This document shows positions 1 through 8,012 of a stretch of DNA of 64,000 nucleotides, piece by piece. A model generated the notes under the pieces. It had not been told where the DNA came from. It did no database searches and saw only the letters and a list, made by a program, of their open reading frames with translations. Each line of letters starts with the position of its first letter. Positions within the stretch are counted from its first letter, which is position 1. Origin of the DNA: an uncultured Parabacteroides sp. (lineage in GTDB: Bacteria; Bacteroidota; Bacteroidia; Bacteroidales; Tannerellaceae). The DNA is taken from contig NZ_CANTZW010000024.1 of assembly GCF_947855115.1 (NCBI RefSeq), positions 1-64,000 on the forward strand, written 5' to 3'. Made by a program: the position numbers and the translations under genes.

Positions 1-82
1 CTTGCTTTTGGTTCACCTTGCCTTGCCAGATCGAACCTTGAGCAGAGAAAAATCCGTAGCTGCCGTTTTAACATGATCTAAA
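1..82. other. Window edge, no gene assigned
   Basis: On the minus strand one frame is open to the window edge after a stop near position 66, and it reads like coding sequence (it includes SAQGSIWQGK). It is too short to identify and may be a remnant or part of a neighbouring gene outside the window. Confidence 0.2.
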
Positions 83-892
83 TCAGTACCCGGCTTCCAC
101 ATCCATACAAGCCACGATTCGTAAGCGCTTTAACTTTACGGGATCACATTCCGTTTCTCCCTTTCCTTGTCTGTTATCATAATAATGGAGTAACCGTCTT
201 GCGTTTCGCTTTGTCAGACAAGCCTGTTCGTCAGCCTTCTCGAAACATTCTTTCGCTGATTCCATCAAAGCTTTATCATCTGTTTCTTCAGCCTGATCCC
301 AATAGAACTTACCCAACAGATTATACGCCATAGGAATATCCTCCATAATATCTTTAATTATCTTCTCATATTTCTCTTTGTCTTTTCGTTTCTCAACAGA
401 CATGGCATATAGCAACTGTCCCAACATACAACCTTTCTCCGAGGCTTCCCGTAACAACTGCCTATACTTTTCCCGATCTTGGTTCGCCACCAAGACAGCC
501 TGCAAAGTAATATGGCTAGGCAGGTTCATCGCCCTCAACTTCTCTTGTTTCTGAAGAGCATCCTCCTTCCTTTTATGGTCAAGATCGTTCATGGCGTCGA
601 ACAATAACCGGTCGGGATCATCCTCCTCGTAACGATGCATGTATTCCTCCATGGAAAGCCCACCTTTTTCATTCGCTAGAAAATACATCATTAACATATT
701 CACGAAATTATGCTCCACACCCAACCCATCATGATAATAACCAGCAAGTTTCTCATACGCAAGTACCTCCCCCCAACGGGCTTTCTCTATATAAATCTTT
801 ACACTATCCTCCCAGTTACCTTGCGCCATTGTATTTACCGCAAAAGCGAAAAAACAAACAATTCCAATGATCTTTCTTGTCTTATGCATCAT
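83..892 (-). CDS. Exported Sel1/TPR-like repeat protein
   Basis: About 270 aa. The start at 892 is preferred over the upstream ATG at 910 because an AAAGGAG Shine-Dalgarno-like stretch sits just before it and a normal signal peptide follows (KIIGIVCFFAFAVNTMAQ, cleavage after AQ). The mature part is helical and charged. It has one clear Sel1-type unit near the N-terminus (AGYYHDGLGVE) and weaker helical pairs later (YAMSVEKRKD, LLGKFYWDQA, CFEKADEQA). Sel1-like repeats usually mediate protein contacts in the envelope, so a periplasmic scaffold role is an inference. It lies 9 bases after the small lipoprotein gene and on the same strand, so the two are probably co-transcribed. No enzymatic motif is visible. 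Confidence 0.7.
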   Translation of the reverse strand: MMHKTRKIIGIVCFFAFAVNTMAQGNWEDSVKIYIEKARWGEVLAYEKLAGYYHDGLGVEHNFVNMLMMYFLANEKGGLSMEEYMHRYEEDDPDRLLFDAMNDLDHKRKEDALQKQEKLRAMNLPSHITLQAVLVANQDREKYRQLLREASEKGCMLGQLLYAMSVEKRKDKEKYEKIIKDIMEDIPMAYNLLGKFYWDQAEETDDKALMESAKECFEKADEQACLTKRNARRLLHYYDNRQGKGETECDPVKLKRLRIVACMDVEAGY

Positions 893-919
893 TCTACTCC
901 TTTCTACCATATGGTTACC

Positions 920-1288
920 TTATTCTACGACTTGAACTAATACACTTTTCATAATCGATCCAGAAGACTGAATCCCTCCACCTTTCTTCGTATAAGACGC
1001 AGTACAAGTTATAATATGAAAACCGGGCTCTATACCATCAACCACATATTCCACTTGATACGGATAATGATCTATATGTCCGATTTCTTTGCCTTCCCAA
1101 GAGAAAACAATGTCAAGCTCCACATTCGTTTGTTCACCCGGCTCCAACCTCAAGGTTATCTTATCACCGTTACGAATTGTTTCAGAAGAAACCGTAAATG
1201 TCGGATTATCCATTATCACGTCCTCATCTCCATTACAACTAGTCATTAAAAAGACTAACAACACAAAAAACAAGCGCATTACTTTCAT
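920..1288 (-). CDS. Small lipoprotein, beta-rich
   Basis: 122 aa with a clear lipoprotein signal: a hydrophobic run ending in LMTSC, so Cys18 would be lipidated. The rest has the alternating pattern of an immunoglobulin-like beta sandwich (TFTVSSETIRNGDKITLRLEPG, then WEGKEIGHIDHYPYQVEYVVDGI) and no catalytic motif. I do not recognise a named family. It is the first gene of a probable two-gene unit with the Sel1-like protein. It is likely anchored on the periplasmic or outer surface of a membrane. The function is unknown. Confidence 0.65.
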   Translation of the reverse strand: MKVMRLFFVLLVFLMTSCNGDEDVIMDNPTFTVSSETIRNGDKITLRLEPGEQTNVELDIVFSWEGKEIGHIDHYPYQVEYVVDGIEPGFHIITCTASYTKKGGGIQSSGSIMKSVLVQVVE

Positions 1289-1372
1289 AATAATTAAATT
1301 TAAATGTTTGTAGAATATTATTGCTTCATCTTTTTCTCAGAATCAATGTCTTTACTGTCTATCCTGCCATTT

Positions 1373-2455
1373 CTAATGAATAAAATCTGTAGTTTCTCCT
1401 CGACAAAGGTCATCAGCGATATGCAGGATCACGTCATGTAATTCCAAATCATCCTTATAGAATTGCGGAATGGCATTATACCCCAACGCAGCTCCCAGAA
1501 TATTTCCCGTAACCGCCCCCGTGGAGTCACTGTCTCCAGCATGATTCACGGCAGCGATAACGGCCCGTTCAAAGTTATTGAAATAAGCCAGCGTACAATA
1601 GACAGCTATAGCGACCGTCTCTTCCGCTACCCAGCCCGCTCCCAACTCTTGCTCAATAGTAATCACATCATCAGTCGATATATCAGACCACAAAATAGCT
1701 TTCTTGATAAGCCGGACGAAATAAGCTACCTCATCAGCATGATCCGAATACCTCCCGGATATCAAGGCAAGCCCTTCACGAATATATTCCTTATAGGTTT
1801 CTTTATCCGGATGTTCGTCTTTTGCCAATCGATATATAAGATGAGCCACCAAAACAGCCGGAATATAGCCCAACGGATGCTGATGAGTCAGTCCTGCCGC
1901 ATGTTCTGTCAGACGATAAACAGTCTCTATCCCAATCGTGCTACCATCCGTCACGGCAAGTAGCGGGATGGGCGCGATACGCATTACCCCTCCACAGCCT
2001 TTACTGTCATTATTTGATTCCTTACCCGATAATATATCCGTAATAGCCATAATACAAGTATGTCCCGGTGCTCTTCGGGCATTCAATTCCGGCAGATCAC
2101 GAATCCAGCATCGCTGAAAATCCTTCTCTCCTTTATCAACCTGTGTGAAATACCACTCGATATACGCCTCACGTATACCATCCAAAAATTCCTCTCCATC
2201 TTTTTTTGCGTTCAAAAGCCCACATGCCGTAAAAAGTGTCATTTGCGTATCATCCGATATGACTGCCTTGCCAATGGCATACGGGTCCTCCAGCCACCAT
2301 TGTTCGGTGTCTAAGCGAGTGATGCCTCTCATTCCATATCTCCTTTGTATTCCAGAGAATGAGCTTATGAATTCTACCGGATACCCTAATGCGTCACCAA
2401 TGGCACCACCAATCAGTGAACCACGTATCCTATCTTTAATCCTTTCGTCTTTCAT
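1373..2455 (-). CDS. ADP-ribosylglycohydrolase family protein
   Basis: 360 aa, full length for the DraG/ADP-ribosylhydrolase fold. The N-terminal GSLIGGAIGDALGYPVEF stretch (residues 12-29), the metal-binding SDDTQM motif (67-72) and the C-terminal GDSDSTGAVTGN motif (307-318) are all present, so both halves of the di-magnesium site look intact. Members remove ADP-ribose from arginine, serine or small molecules; the substrate here cannot be read from sequence. There is no signal peptide, so it is cytoplasmic. It resembles the first half of the fusion protein at 6229-7962 (shared motifs RAPG, SKGCGGVMR, HKHPLGY/HQHPLGY, GWVAEETxAIAxYC), so the two are probably paralogues. A -7 box lies upstream at 2520-2527. 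Confidence 0.92.
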   Translation of the reverse strand: MKDERIKDRIRGSLIGGAIGDALGYPVEFISSFSGIQRRYGMRGITRLDTEQWWLEDPYAIGKAVISDDTQMTLFTACGLLNAKKDGEEFLDGIREAYIEWYFTQVDKGEKDFQRCWIRDLPELNARRAPGHTCIMAITDILSGKESNNDSKGCGGVMRIAPIPLLAVTDGSTIGIETVYRLTEHAAGLTHQHPLGYIPAVLVAHLIYRLAKDEHPDKETYKEYIREGLALISGRYSDHADEVAYFVRLIKKAILWSDISTDDVITIEQELGAGWVAEETVAIAVYCTLAYFNNFERAVIAAVNHAGDSDSTGAVTGNILGAALGYNAIPQFYKDDLELHDVILHIADDLCRGETTDFIH

Positions 2456-2519
2456 ACAATTTTATATTATATCCAATCATGCTCCTCCTGTCTTTCCCTC
2501 CAAAAATACCTTTATCTAG

Positions 2520-2527
2520 CAAAAGTA
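2520..2527 (-). promoter_or_regulatory. Candidate -7 promoter box for the ADP-ribosylglycohydrolase
   Basis: The minus strand reads TACTTTTG, an exact match to the Bacteroidetes -7 consensus TAnnTTTG. It lies 64 bases ahead of the start codon. No good -33 TTTG is visible at the usual spacing. Confidence 0.45.
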
Positions 2528-2596
2528 TCATACCTCCAGACTTCATAATAGACCATAACGTTTACTCCGTTTTTTAATATATATATACAAACCGGC

Positions 2597-3364
2597 TTAA
2601 CTCTTTCCTTGTTTTATTCTATCGGCATACGAAGGCCAAGCCTTTTGAAAGGTTTCCCTATCAAGAACGACAAGAGAAACCTGTTCAGGAAAAGCATTCT
2701 CACCTATATGAAAGGCCTTCTCACTTCTCACGTAAACCGTCAGCGAATGTTCTATATCCGCAAAAGCATCCGATTCAATCTCTTGGATACCTTCCGGTAA
2801 GACAATCGCTCTCAACGACTCACATCGTCCGAAAGCATAGGATGCGATTCGTCGAAGAGTAGACGGTAGCTGAATATCTTTTAAGCTATCACAATCGTAA
2901 AAAGCTCCCGCTTCAATTACCTCCAGCCCTTCACAACCAGATACACGTTTCAAGGAGTAACATTCCGCAAAAGCATTTGAAGCAATTATCCGAATGGACT
3001 TCGGTATATGTATCTGTTGAAGATTCCAACAACCACTAAATGTACCAGACTCAACTCGAGTAAGAGAATCAGGCAGAGAGATCTCCTCCAAGTTTATGCA
3101 ACCATTAAAAGCATCCTCTCCAACCCTCTCTATACTCCCAGGTAACAAGACAGAACGGAGCTTATCACATTCCGCAAATACACAAGGCGCAATCTCCTGG
3201 ATACCGGAATGCAGAACCAACTTTATCAGCTCCTCCCGATTTTTCGGCTGCTGATTATCATCATCAAATAGGCTCTCAAGGTATCCGACACTCTCACGAT
3301 TTGTGATCACTTCTGTATCGAAAATATGCAAGGTATGACTTGCTTCTTCATATTTCCATGCCAT
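2597..3364 (-). CDS. BspA-type leucine-rich repeat protein without signal peptide
   Basis: 255 aa. From about residue 55 to 215 it consists of roughly seven LRR_5 (BspA/TpLRR) repeats of about 23 residues, such as IPKSIRIIASNAFAECYSL and LPSTLRRIASYAFGRCESL. Most BspA-like proteins are secreted or surface-anchored. This one starts MAWKYEEASHTLHIFD with no signal peptide, so it is probably cytoplasmic. The N-terminal 50 residues are acidic and polar and could be a separate small region. LRR surfaces bind proteins, so an adaptor or inhibitor role for the neighbouring ADP-ribose or Fic enzymes is conceivable but unsupported beyond proximity. Confidence 0.85.
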   Translation of the reverse strand: MAWKYEEASHTLHIFDTEVITNRESVGYLESLFDDDNQQPKNREELIKLVLHSGIQEIAPCVFAECDKLRSVLLPGSIERVGEDAFNGCINLEEISLPDSLTRVESGTFSGCWNLQQIHIPKSIRIIASNAFAECYSLKRVSGCEGLEVIEAGAFYDCDSLKDIQLPSTLRRIASYAFGRCESLRAIVLPEGIQEIESDAFADIEHSLTVYVRSEKAFHIGENAFPEQVSLVVLDRETFQKAWPSYADRIKQGKS

Positions 3365-3524
3365 GTCTTCTTATGTTTTATTAATATAGAGACCTTTTTT
3401 CTATATTCGTACATAAAAATACATCTTTTTAACATATCATAACAATAGTAACCATTCGAATCTATAAATTTCACGTAATTGCTTCAAGGAATAGATGAAC
3501 ATAAGCAACGCCCAAAATCGAGAA

Positions 3525-4574
3525 TTACTCTTTCCGGACATATCCCGTAGCCCTAGCCTTACCGACTTTTTCGATATAACCATTTTCCAGCAACTCTTTC
3601 AGGGTACGTTCTATGGTAGTTTCGCTAATGTCCGGACAGAATACCACAATATCCGATTTCTTGATTATTCCCAATTTCTTGTCAAATACGGCTTTTACCC
3701 TGTCTGCTTTGGATAATTTACGATAATTGAGATGTTCTACCCTATCTTGAAATTCCTTATAACCTTTCAACATAATCCCCAGATAATATTTAACAAATGG
3801 GATATAATCATTGGTTCCCTCATGCCAAGAATATGAACTGTCTTGTAAAACTTCGTAATAGGTCTCTTTACTTTTCTCTATAAGCATTTCCATACTGATA
3901 TATTTCCCGACAATATAACCGCTACGATACAGCAATAATAATGTCAGCAGACGGCTCATTCGTCCGTTACCATCATTGAATGGGTGTATACACAAGAAAT
4001 CCAGGATAAACATCGGGATAAGAATCAACGGGTCATATCGTCCTTCATCTATCGCATTATCAAACTGTGAACACAACTGCTCCATTGCTTCAGGTGTCTG
4101 AAATGCCGGAACAGGGATAAAACGTACCCATTGCTTTCCGTCCTTTCCCGATTCCGCAATGACATTGTCTATATTCTTGAATTTACCGCCCAAATCGCTT
4201 TTGCTGAAACTGTACAAATCCCGATGCAGTTGTAAGATATTATTAGGACGCACTGGAATATATTCATAACTTTCATGCACTGTTGTCAAGACTTCTCTAT
4301 ATCCGACAATCTCTTCCTCCGAACGGTTACGGGGTTCTGCCTTTTCCATAACCAATGCTTCCAAACGCTCATCAGAAGTATATATGCCTTCAATCTTATT
4401 AGATGCTTTCGTACTTTGAATCTTAGCGATATCCAACAATGCGGTCAGTACATCCGGTTTGGTTTCAATATACAACTCTTGTTTCCCCTTGAATTCATGG
4501 AGCGCGGAAAGCATATTAACAATTTCTGGTGTCAGCAGATTACAGGGTATTTTTTGATAATCAAATATGTGCAT
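3525..4574 (-). CDS. Fic domain protein with autoinhibitory helix and C-terminal HTH
   Basis: 349 aa from the ATG at 4574; the upstream TTG at 4580 is less likely. The Fic motif HPFNDGNGRMSR is complete (residues 197-208), predicting an enzyme that transfers AMP from ATP to a protein hydroxyl. An N-terminal SNKIEG sequence (residues 58-63) fits the S/TxxxE(G/N) inhibitory helix of class II Fic proteins, so activity should be self-restrained. The C-terminal 70 residues (KADRVKAVFDKKLGIIKKSD, then a second helix pair) look like a winged helix-turn-helix. This Fic_N-Fic-wHTH layout is common in single-gene Fic regulators. GCATCAT repeats just upstream suggest that it binds its own promoter. Confidence 0.93.
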   Translation of the reverse strand: MHIFDYQKIPCNLLTPEIVNMLSALHEFKGKQELYIETKPDVLTALLDIAKIQSTKASNKIEGIYTSDERLEALVMEKAEPRNRSEEEIVGYREVLTTVHESYEYIPVRPNNILQLHRDLYSFSKSDLGGKFKNIDNVIAESGKDGKQWVRFIPVPAFQTPEAMEQLCSQFDNAIDEGRYDPLILIPMFILDFLCIHPFNDGNGRMSRLLTLLLLYRSGYIVGKYISMEMLIEKSKETYYEVLQDSSYSWHEGTNDYIPFVKYYLGIMLKGYKEFQDRVEHLNYRKLSKADRVKAVFDKKLGIIKKSDIVVFCPDISETTIERTLKELLENGYIEKVGKARATGYVRKE

Positions 4575-4592
4575 ATACAATTAATTTTAATA

Positions 4593-4600
4593 CAAAGGTA
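4593..4600 (-). promoter_or_regulatory. Candidate -7 box of the fic promoter
   Basis: The minus strand reads TACCTTTG, an exact TAnnTTTG match, 18 bases before the ATG at 4574. The leader would be only about 10-12 nt. The -33 position falls in the GCATCAT operator cluster. Confidence 0.5.
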
Positions 4601-4618
4601 ATCCCTTTTCACGGATTA

Positions 4619-4669
4619 TTTGCATCATAAAAAAACGAATCTGCATCATTTGTTTGTTTAATGATGCAG
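4619..4669. promoter_or_regulatory. Candidate fic operator: three GCATCAT boxes
   Basis: GCATCAT occurs at about 4622-4628 and 4643-4649, and its complement ATGATGC at 4661-4667. The last two form a perfect 10-bp inverted repeat (CTGCATCATT at 4641-4650, AATGATGCAG at 4660-4669). The cluster overlaps and extends upstream of the -33 zone of the fic promoter. A regulator bound here would block polymerase. The Fic protein's own C-terminal HTH is the obvious candidate (inference). Confidence 0.45.
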
Positions 4670-4681
4670 ATAAGTATTTTC

Positions 4682-4785
4682 AGAAAAACATGTACATGAA
4701 TTTCAAAAAACACGTACGACTTTTCACAAAAACATGTACGTGTTTCAACATAAACATCATGACATTTTCAAGACATTGATAATCA
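4682..4785. repeat. Dispersed GTAC-rich repeat, copy A
   Basis: About 104 bases sharing the same order of elements with copy B at 48668-48771: AACAYGTACATGAATTT, then AAACACGTACGACTT, then a third GTACGTGTTT box, and a final GATwATCA. The internal CGTACG boxes can fold on each other. It contains no reading frame. It sits between the fic promoter and kptA. Confidence 0.6.
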
Positions 4786-5011
4786 ATATATTAAAAATAA
4801 ATAGATTACCTTCTTATTGTGAGATTCTTCTTATTCAGGGAATACGAGGAAAGAAAAAATAGTAGCATAAAGAAACGATGAAACCAATCACGTTGCTAAT
4901 AGTTTTTCAATAATCTCTTGCGAATGTAAATTTTTTTTGAAAACTTGCCACAATACGTTTTATCTCAAACCTGAAAGCCTAGATAAGCTTTAACATAAAA
5001 CACTCAAATCT

Positions 5012-5554
5012 ATGGATGTCAATCGTATTAGTAAATATATATCACTTCTACTGCGTCATAAGCCTGACGTTGGTGGTTTGACACTTGATCATAATGGGTG
5101 GTGTGATACCGACGCTCTTGTAATATCTGTCTCAAGGAAATTTCCCGGTTTCGACCTCGACACGCTTGAAAAAGTCGTTGAAACCAATAACAAGCATCGT
5201 TTCTCATTTAACAAAGACAAGAATAAGATCCGTGCGAATCAAGGTCATTCAATCGAAGTTGACGTAGAATTGAAAGTCGCAACACCTCCCGATGTGCTTT
5301 TCCATGGGTCAGCCACTAAGTATCAATCATCCATATTATCCGAAGGTCTGACCAGACAAAATAGGCTTCATGTACATCTATCCAAAGATATCCTTACAGC
5401 TATTTCTGTTGGGCAACGACATGGAACACCAATTGTTTTTGAAGTTGATACTAAAACAATGAAAGAGAATGGCTTTTCATTTTATCTATCTGAAAATGGA
5501 GTGTGGCTTACCGATCATGTACCCCCTAAATTCCTTAAATTATTAACATTGTAA
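5012..5554 (+). CDS. kptA: RNA 2'-phosphotransferase, KptA/Tpt1 family
   Basis: 180 aa, the usual family length. Tpt1/KptA enzymes use NAD to remove an internal 2'-phosphate from RNA through an ADP-ribosylated RNA intermediate. The hallmark residues are present: RH (Arg15-His16 in LLLRHKP), IRANQGHS (Arg74), HGS (98-100) and RLHVHLS (Arg118). Bacteria lack the fungal-type tRNA splicing that makes 2'-phosphates, so the bacterial role is unclear. Family members have been reported to ADP-ribosylate 5'-phosphorylated nucleic-acid ends. It is the only rightward gene in this stretch and converges on the NADAR gene, sharing a palindromic terminator with it. Confidence 0.93.
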   Translation: MDVNRISKYISLLLRHKPDVGGLTLDHNGWCDTDALVISVSRKFPGFDLDTLEKVVETNNKHRFSFNKDKNKIRANQGHSIEVDVELKVATPPDVLFHGSATKYQSSILSEGLTRQNRLHVHLSKDILTAISVGQRHGTPIVFEVDTKTMKENGFSFYLSENGVWLTDHVPPKFLKLLTL

Positions 5555-5614
5555 TTTCCCTAATCACAATAAAGAGAATATGCCAGAAGCTCTATTTAAG
5601 AAGCCTGCTTCATT

Positions 5615-5662
5615 AGCTGGTTAAGTTAACTTAGTTGGTCTACGAAGTTAACTTAACCAGCT
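5615..5662. terminator. Bidirectional hairpin between kptA and NADAR gene
   Basis: A perfect 18-bp inverted repeat (5615-5632 and 5645-5662; core GGTTAAGTTAACTT) with a 12-base loop. The right arm ends on the first base of the NADAR stop triplet. Flanking T-runs are weak, so termination would rely on stem strength. Confidence 0.6.
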
Positions 5663-6210
5663 TACTTTGATCTCAACGTATCACGAACCTCCATCAAGGC
5701 AAAACCTAGTAGATTCTCACCAGGCCATTTTCCCGGTTTTATAGCATCCTCATGCATTTCTTCAAGCCCAATTCCCCAGACCATGTCTTTAGGACTTGCT
5801 TCAGCAATAACTTTGTTCACTGTTTCCTCTAGGAACAAGTTCATCTTAGTATTCTGAGAGAACTTAGCCATGTTTCCTTTTACTACGATATCATATCTCT
5901 TACTTTTCCAAATATCATCATTATAATTCTTTACCTTACGCCCCATTTTTTTCAAATTCATGGGGTTATACTCACGTAGAATCATATCGTAAACTTCCTC
6001 GTCACCAAACACACGAGCCTTTTCTGCCATCATATACTGCTCCATACAATTATAATATTGTTCATCTACAATAAAGGAGCATGGATACCATTGGCTTAAA
6101 CAGGCCTTAGCCTGCCCTTTCGCCCGATCGGAATGCCCCCAGAAAAAAACAAAGTCGGATCTTTGCCAAACCTTCTTTTCATGTAATAATTCATTTATAT
6201 TATATCTCAT
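5662..6210 (-). CDS. Stand-alone NADAR domain protein
   Basis: 182 aa, almost entirely one NADAR (YbiA-like, DUF1768) domain. Visible signatures are FFWGHSD (22-28), EQYMMAEKARVFGD (57-70), the NxxKFSQN segment (113-120), WGIGL (145-149) and the final GENLLGFALMEVRD. NADAR proteins have been shown to remove ADP-ribose from guanine bases in nucleic acids and are linked to ADP-ribosylating toxin systems and riboflavin-derivative metabolism. It has no signal peptide. It lies 18 bases downstream of the ADP-ribosylglycohydrolase-NADAR fusion on the same strand and matches that protein's second half (EYSNVKQYVTAEKARLFGD), so it is probably a diverged tandem copy. Confidence 0.93.
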   Translation of the reverse strand: MRYNINELLHEKKVWQRSDFVFFWGHSDRAKGQAKACLSQWYPCSFIVDEQYYNCMEQYMMAEKARVFGDEEVYDMILREYNPMNLKKMGRKVKNYNDDIWKSKRYDIVVKGNMAKFSQNTKMNLFLEETVNKVIAEASPKDMVWGIGLEEMHEDAIKPGKWPGENLLGFALMEVRDTLRSK

Positions 6211-6228
6211 TATCTACTAAATTAAAGA

Positions 6229-7962
6229 TTATGTTTTCAACAAATCACGAACTTGCATCAAAGCAAAACCTGACACATTTTTACCTTGCCAATAAAAAGG
6301 ATCCTTAGCGTCCGGATCAGACGCATCCATACCGATTCCCCATAGATCATGCAGGCTGGTATCTACCAAGACTGCGTTTCCTGTTGACCGCAGGAACTCT
6401 GCCAGTAATTTATTTTGGGAAAATTTGCAATAATTCCCATTCAAAGCTATGATGTACTGGAATTGTTCCCACCCAAGCTCATCCACATGCTTGATAGAAC
6501 GGTCCAGCTCCTCTAGCTTGGCAGGGTCTGTCTCTCGCAGGATTAAACGGCGAATTGTCTCATCACCGAACAGACGTGCTTTCTCTGCCGTCACATATTG
6601 TTTTACGTTGCTATACTCAATTTTGTTCACCACAAATGAACAAGGCCATATCCAACTCAAACAGTCTTCCACAAGGTTCATTTCGAAAGAAGGAGTAGAG
6701 TTAAAAAACAGATATTCCAATTTCTCACCCAGCGAACACCTGCTTTTTGTCCAATAAAGCGTATAAACAGGCATTCGATCCTTTACCCGAATATCTTTCT
6801 CAACCTCATATCGGAACGCATTTTGAGTAAGCCGTAGATTCTCTATCCCACAAGGCTCCGCTTCCAAATAACGTTGGCACCATCGCTGTTTTCCTAACGG
6901 ATCTTCTGGAGCATACCCAGTGTATAGGTCATCAGCTACAGACACGATTAACTCTCTTATCTCCAGTTGTTCTTTATAATAGAAAGGAATCGCCTCATAA
7001 CCGACAATGGCTCCCATGATATTACCCGTTACCGCACCCGTAGAATCAGAATCTCCCGAATGATTGACCGAAGCGACAATCGCTCCCTCAAAATCAGTTA
7101 AATGTCTTAAAGAACAATAGATCGCTATCGCTAAAGTCTCTTCCGCTACCCATCCTTCTCCAATACGAGCGATCGCTTCCGCATCCGGCAGATCGCCTTG
7201 AGCCAAACGTACCGCCATTTGAAGTAATTGTCTTAAATCGGAGATATCCGAAGAATCGTCCTCGTATTCCGCGTATAATAGTCCGACACCTTCATTGATA
7301 AGTTGGACAAACCGTTCAAACGTAACCTCTTCAGACAAAAGAAGACCGTATAATAAATACGTAAGGAATGCCGCAGGTAAATACCCCAAAGGATGCTTGT
7401 GAGTAAGCCAAGCCGTATCCCCGCCTAACCGGATCATCTCACGAAGCGTACCCTTCCAATTCCCGTGCCATTTTCGTGAAGCGGCAAACAATCCTATAGG
7501 AGCCACTCGCATCACGCCACCGCAGCCTTTACTGTTATTTATAACTTCCGCTTTGTTCGCCAAGCGATAAATAGCATCCAAACAAGTCGAACCCGGTGCT
7601 CTTCGAACATTTAGTTCCTCTACGTCACGAATCCAACAGGTATGATCTTTACTCGGGTCGATTTCCCCGTCCTGCGTTTGTAGCCATTCCACATAAGCGG
7701 TAGCTATACGCCTTAGCAAAGGAACTTTCATTCCTCGAACTGCCTCTTGCGTAATACCCACCAAAAGGCCATTTGCCGTGAATAAAGTCATTTGCGTATC
7801 ATCGGATATTTCTGCCAAACGTTTATCATTTAATTGATAACGAAGAATACCTGACTGGCCAAAATGAGCTTGGATAGCATCCCAGTTCGCAAATTCCACC
7901 GCAAATCCCAAAGCATCACCAACCGCTCCACCGATTAAGCTTCCCCTAATCTTGTCTCTCAT
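6229..7962 (-). CDS. ADP-ribosylglycohydrolase-NADAR fusion protein
   Basis: 577 aa with two complete catalytic domains. Residues 1-350 are an ADP-ribosylglycohydrolase (GSLIGGAVGDALGF at 7-20, SDDTQM at 53-58, GDSDSTGAVTGN at 303-314). Residues about 400-577 are a NADAR domain (YWTKSRCSLG, KQYVTAEKARLFGDE at 454-468, CKFSQNK, DLWGIGMD, NVSGFALMQVRDLL). Both domains release ADP-ribose, the first from amino-acid or small-molecule linkages and the second from guanine. The fusion therefore suggests a two-substrate eraser or an ADP-ribose salvage enzyme. It is cytoplasmic. It is 50 bases downstream of the TGS-kinase gene and 18 bases upstream of the second NADAR gene, so all three may be co-transcribed. 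I see no truncation or frameshift. Confidence 0.93.
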   Translation of the reverse strand: MRDKIRGSLIGGAVGDALGFAVEFANWDAIQAHFGQSGILRYQLNDKRLAEISDDTQMTLFTANGLLVGITQEAVRGMKVPLLRRIATAYVEWLQTQDGEIDPSKDHTCWIRDVEELNVRRAPGSTCLDAIYRLANKAEVINNSKGCGGVMRVAPIGLFAASRKWHGNWKGTLREMIRLGGDTAWLTHKHPLGYLPAAFLTYLLYGLLLSEEVTFERFVQLINEGVGLLYAEYEDDSSDISDLRQLLQMAVRLAQGDLPDAEAIARIGEGWVAEETLAIAIYCSLRHLTDFEGAIVASVNHSGDSDSTGAVTGNIMGAIVGYEAIPFYYKEQLEIRELIVSVADDLYTGYAPEDPLGKQRWCQRYLEAEPCGIENLRLTQNAFRYEVEKDIRVKDRMPVYTLYWTKSRCSLGEKLEYLFFNSTPSFEMNLVEDCLSWIWPCSFVVNKIEYSNVKQYVTAEKARLFGDETIRRLILRETDPAKLEELDRSIKHVDELGWEQFQYIIALNGNYCKFSQNKLLAEFLRSTGNAVLVDTSLHDLWGIGMDASDPDAKDPFYWQGKNVSGFALMQVRDLLKT

Positions 7963-8012
7963 ATTGGTATTAAATATTTCATGCCATGAAAGAAATGCAA
8001 ACCTGATTCCAC

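Larger units (their letters stand above)
4581..5011. other. fic-kptA divergent intergenic region
   Basis: No gene is visible. The region holds the fic -7 box, the GCATCAT cluster and dispersed repeat copy A. From 4786 to 5011 it is AT-rich leader sequence ahead of kptA, in which no convincing TAnnTTTG box was found. Confidence 0.5.

Noticed and set aside
5615..5662. Recombination or attachment site
   Set aside because: A perfect dyad exactly between convergent stops is better explained as a bidirectional terminator, and no integrase is nearby.
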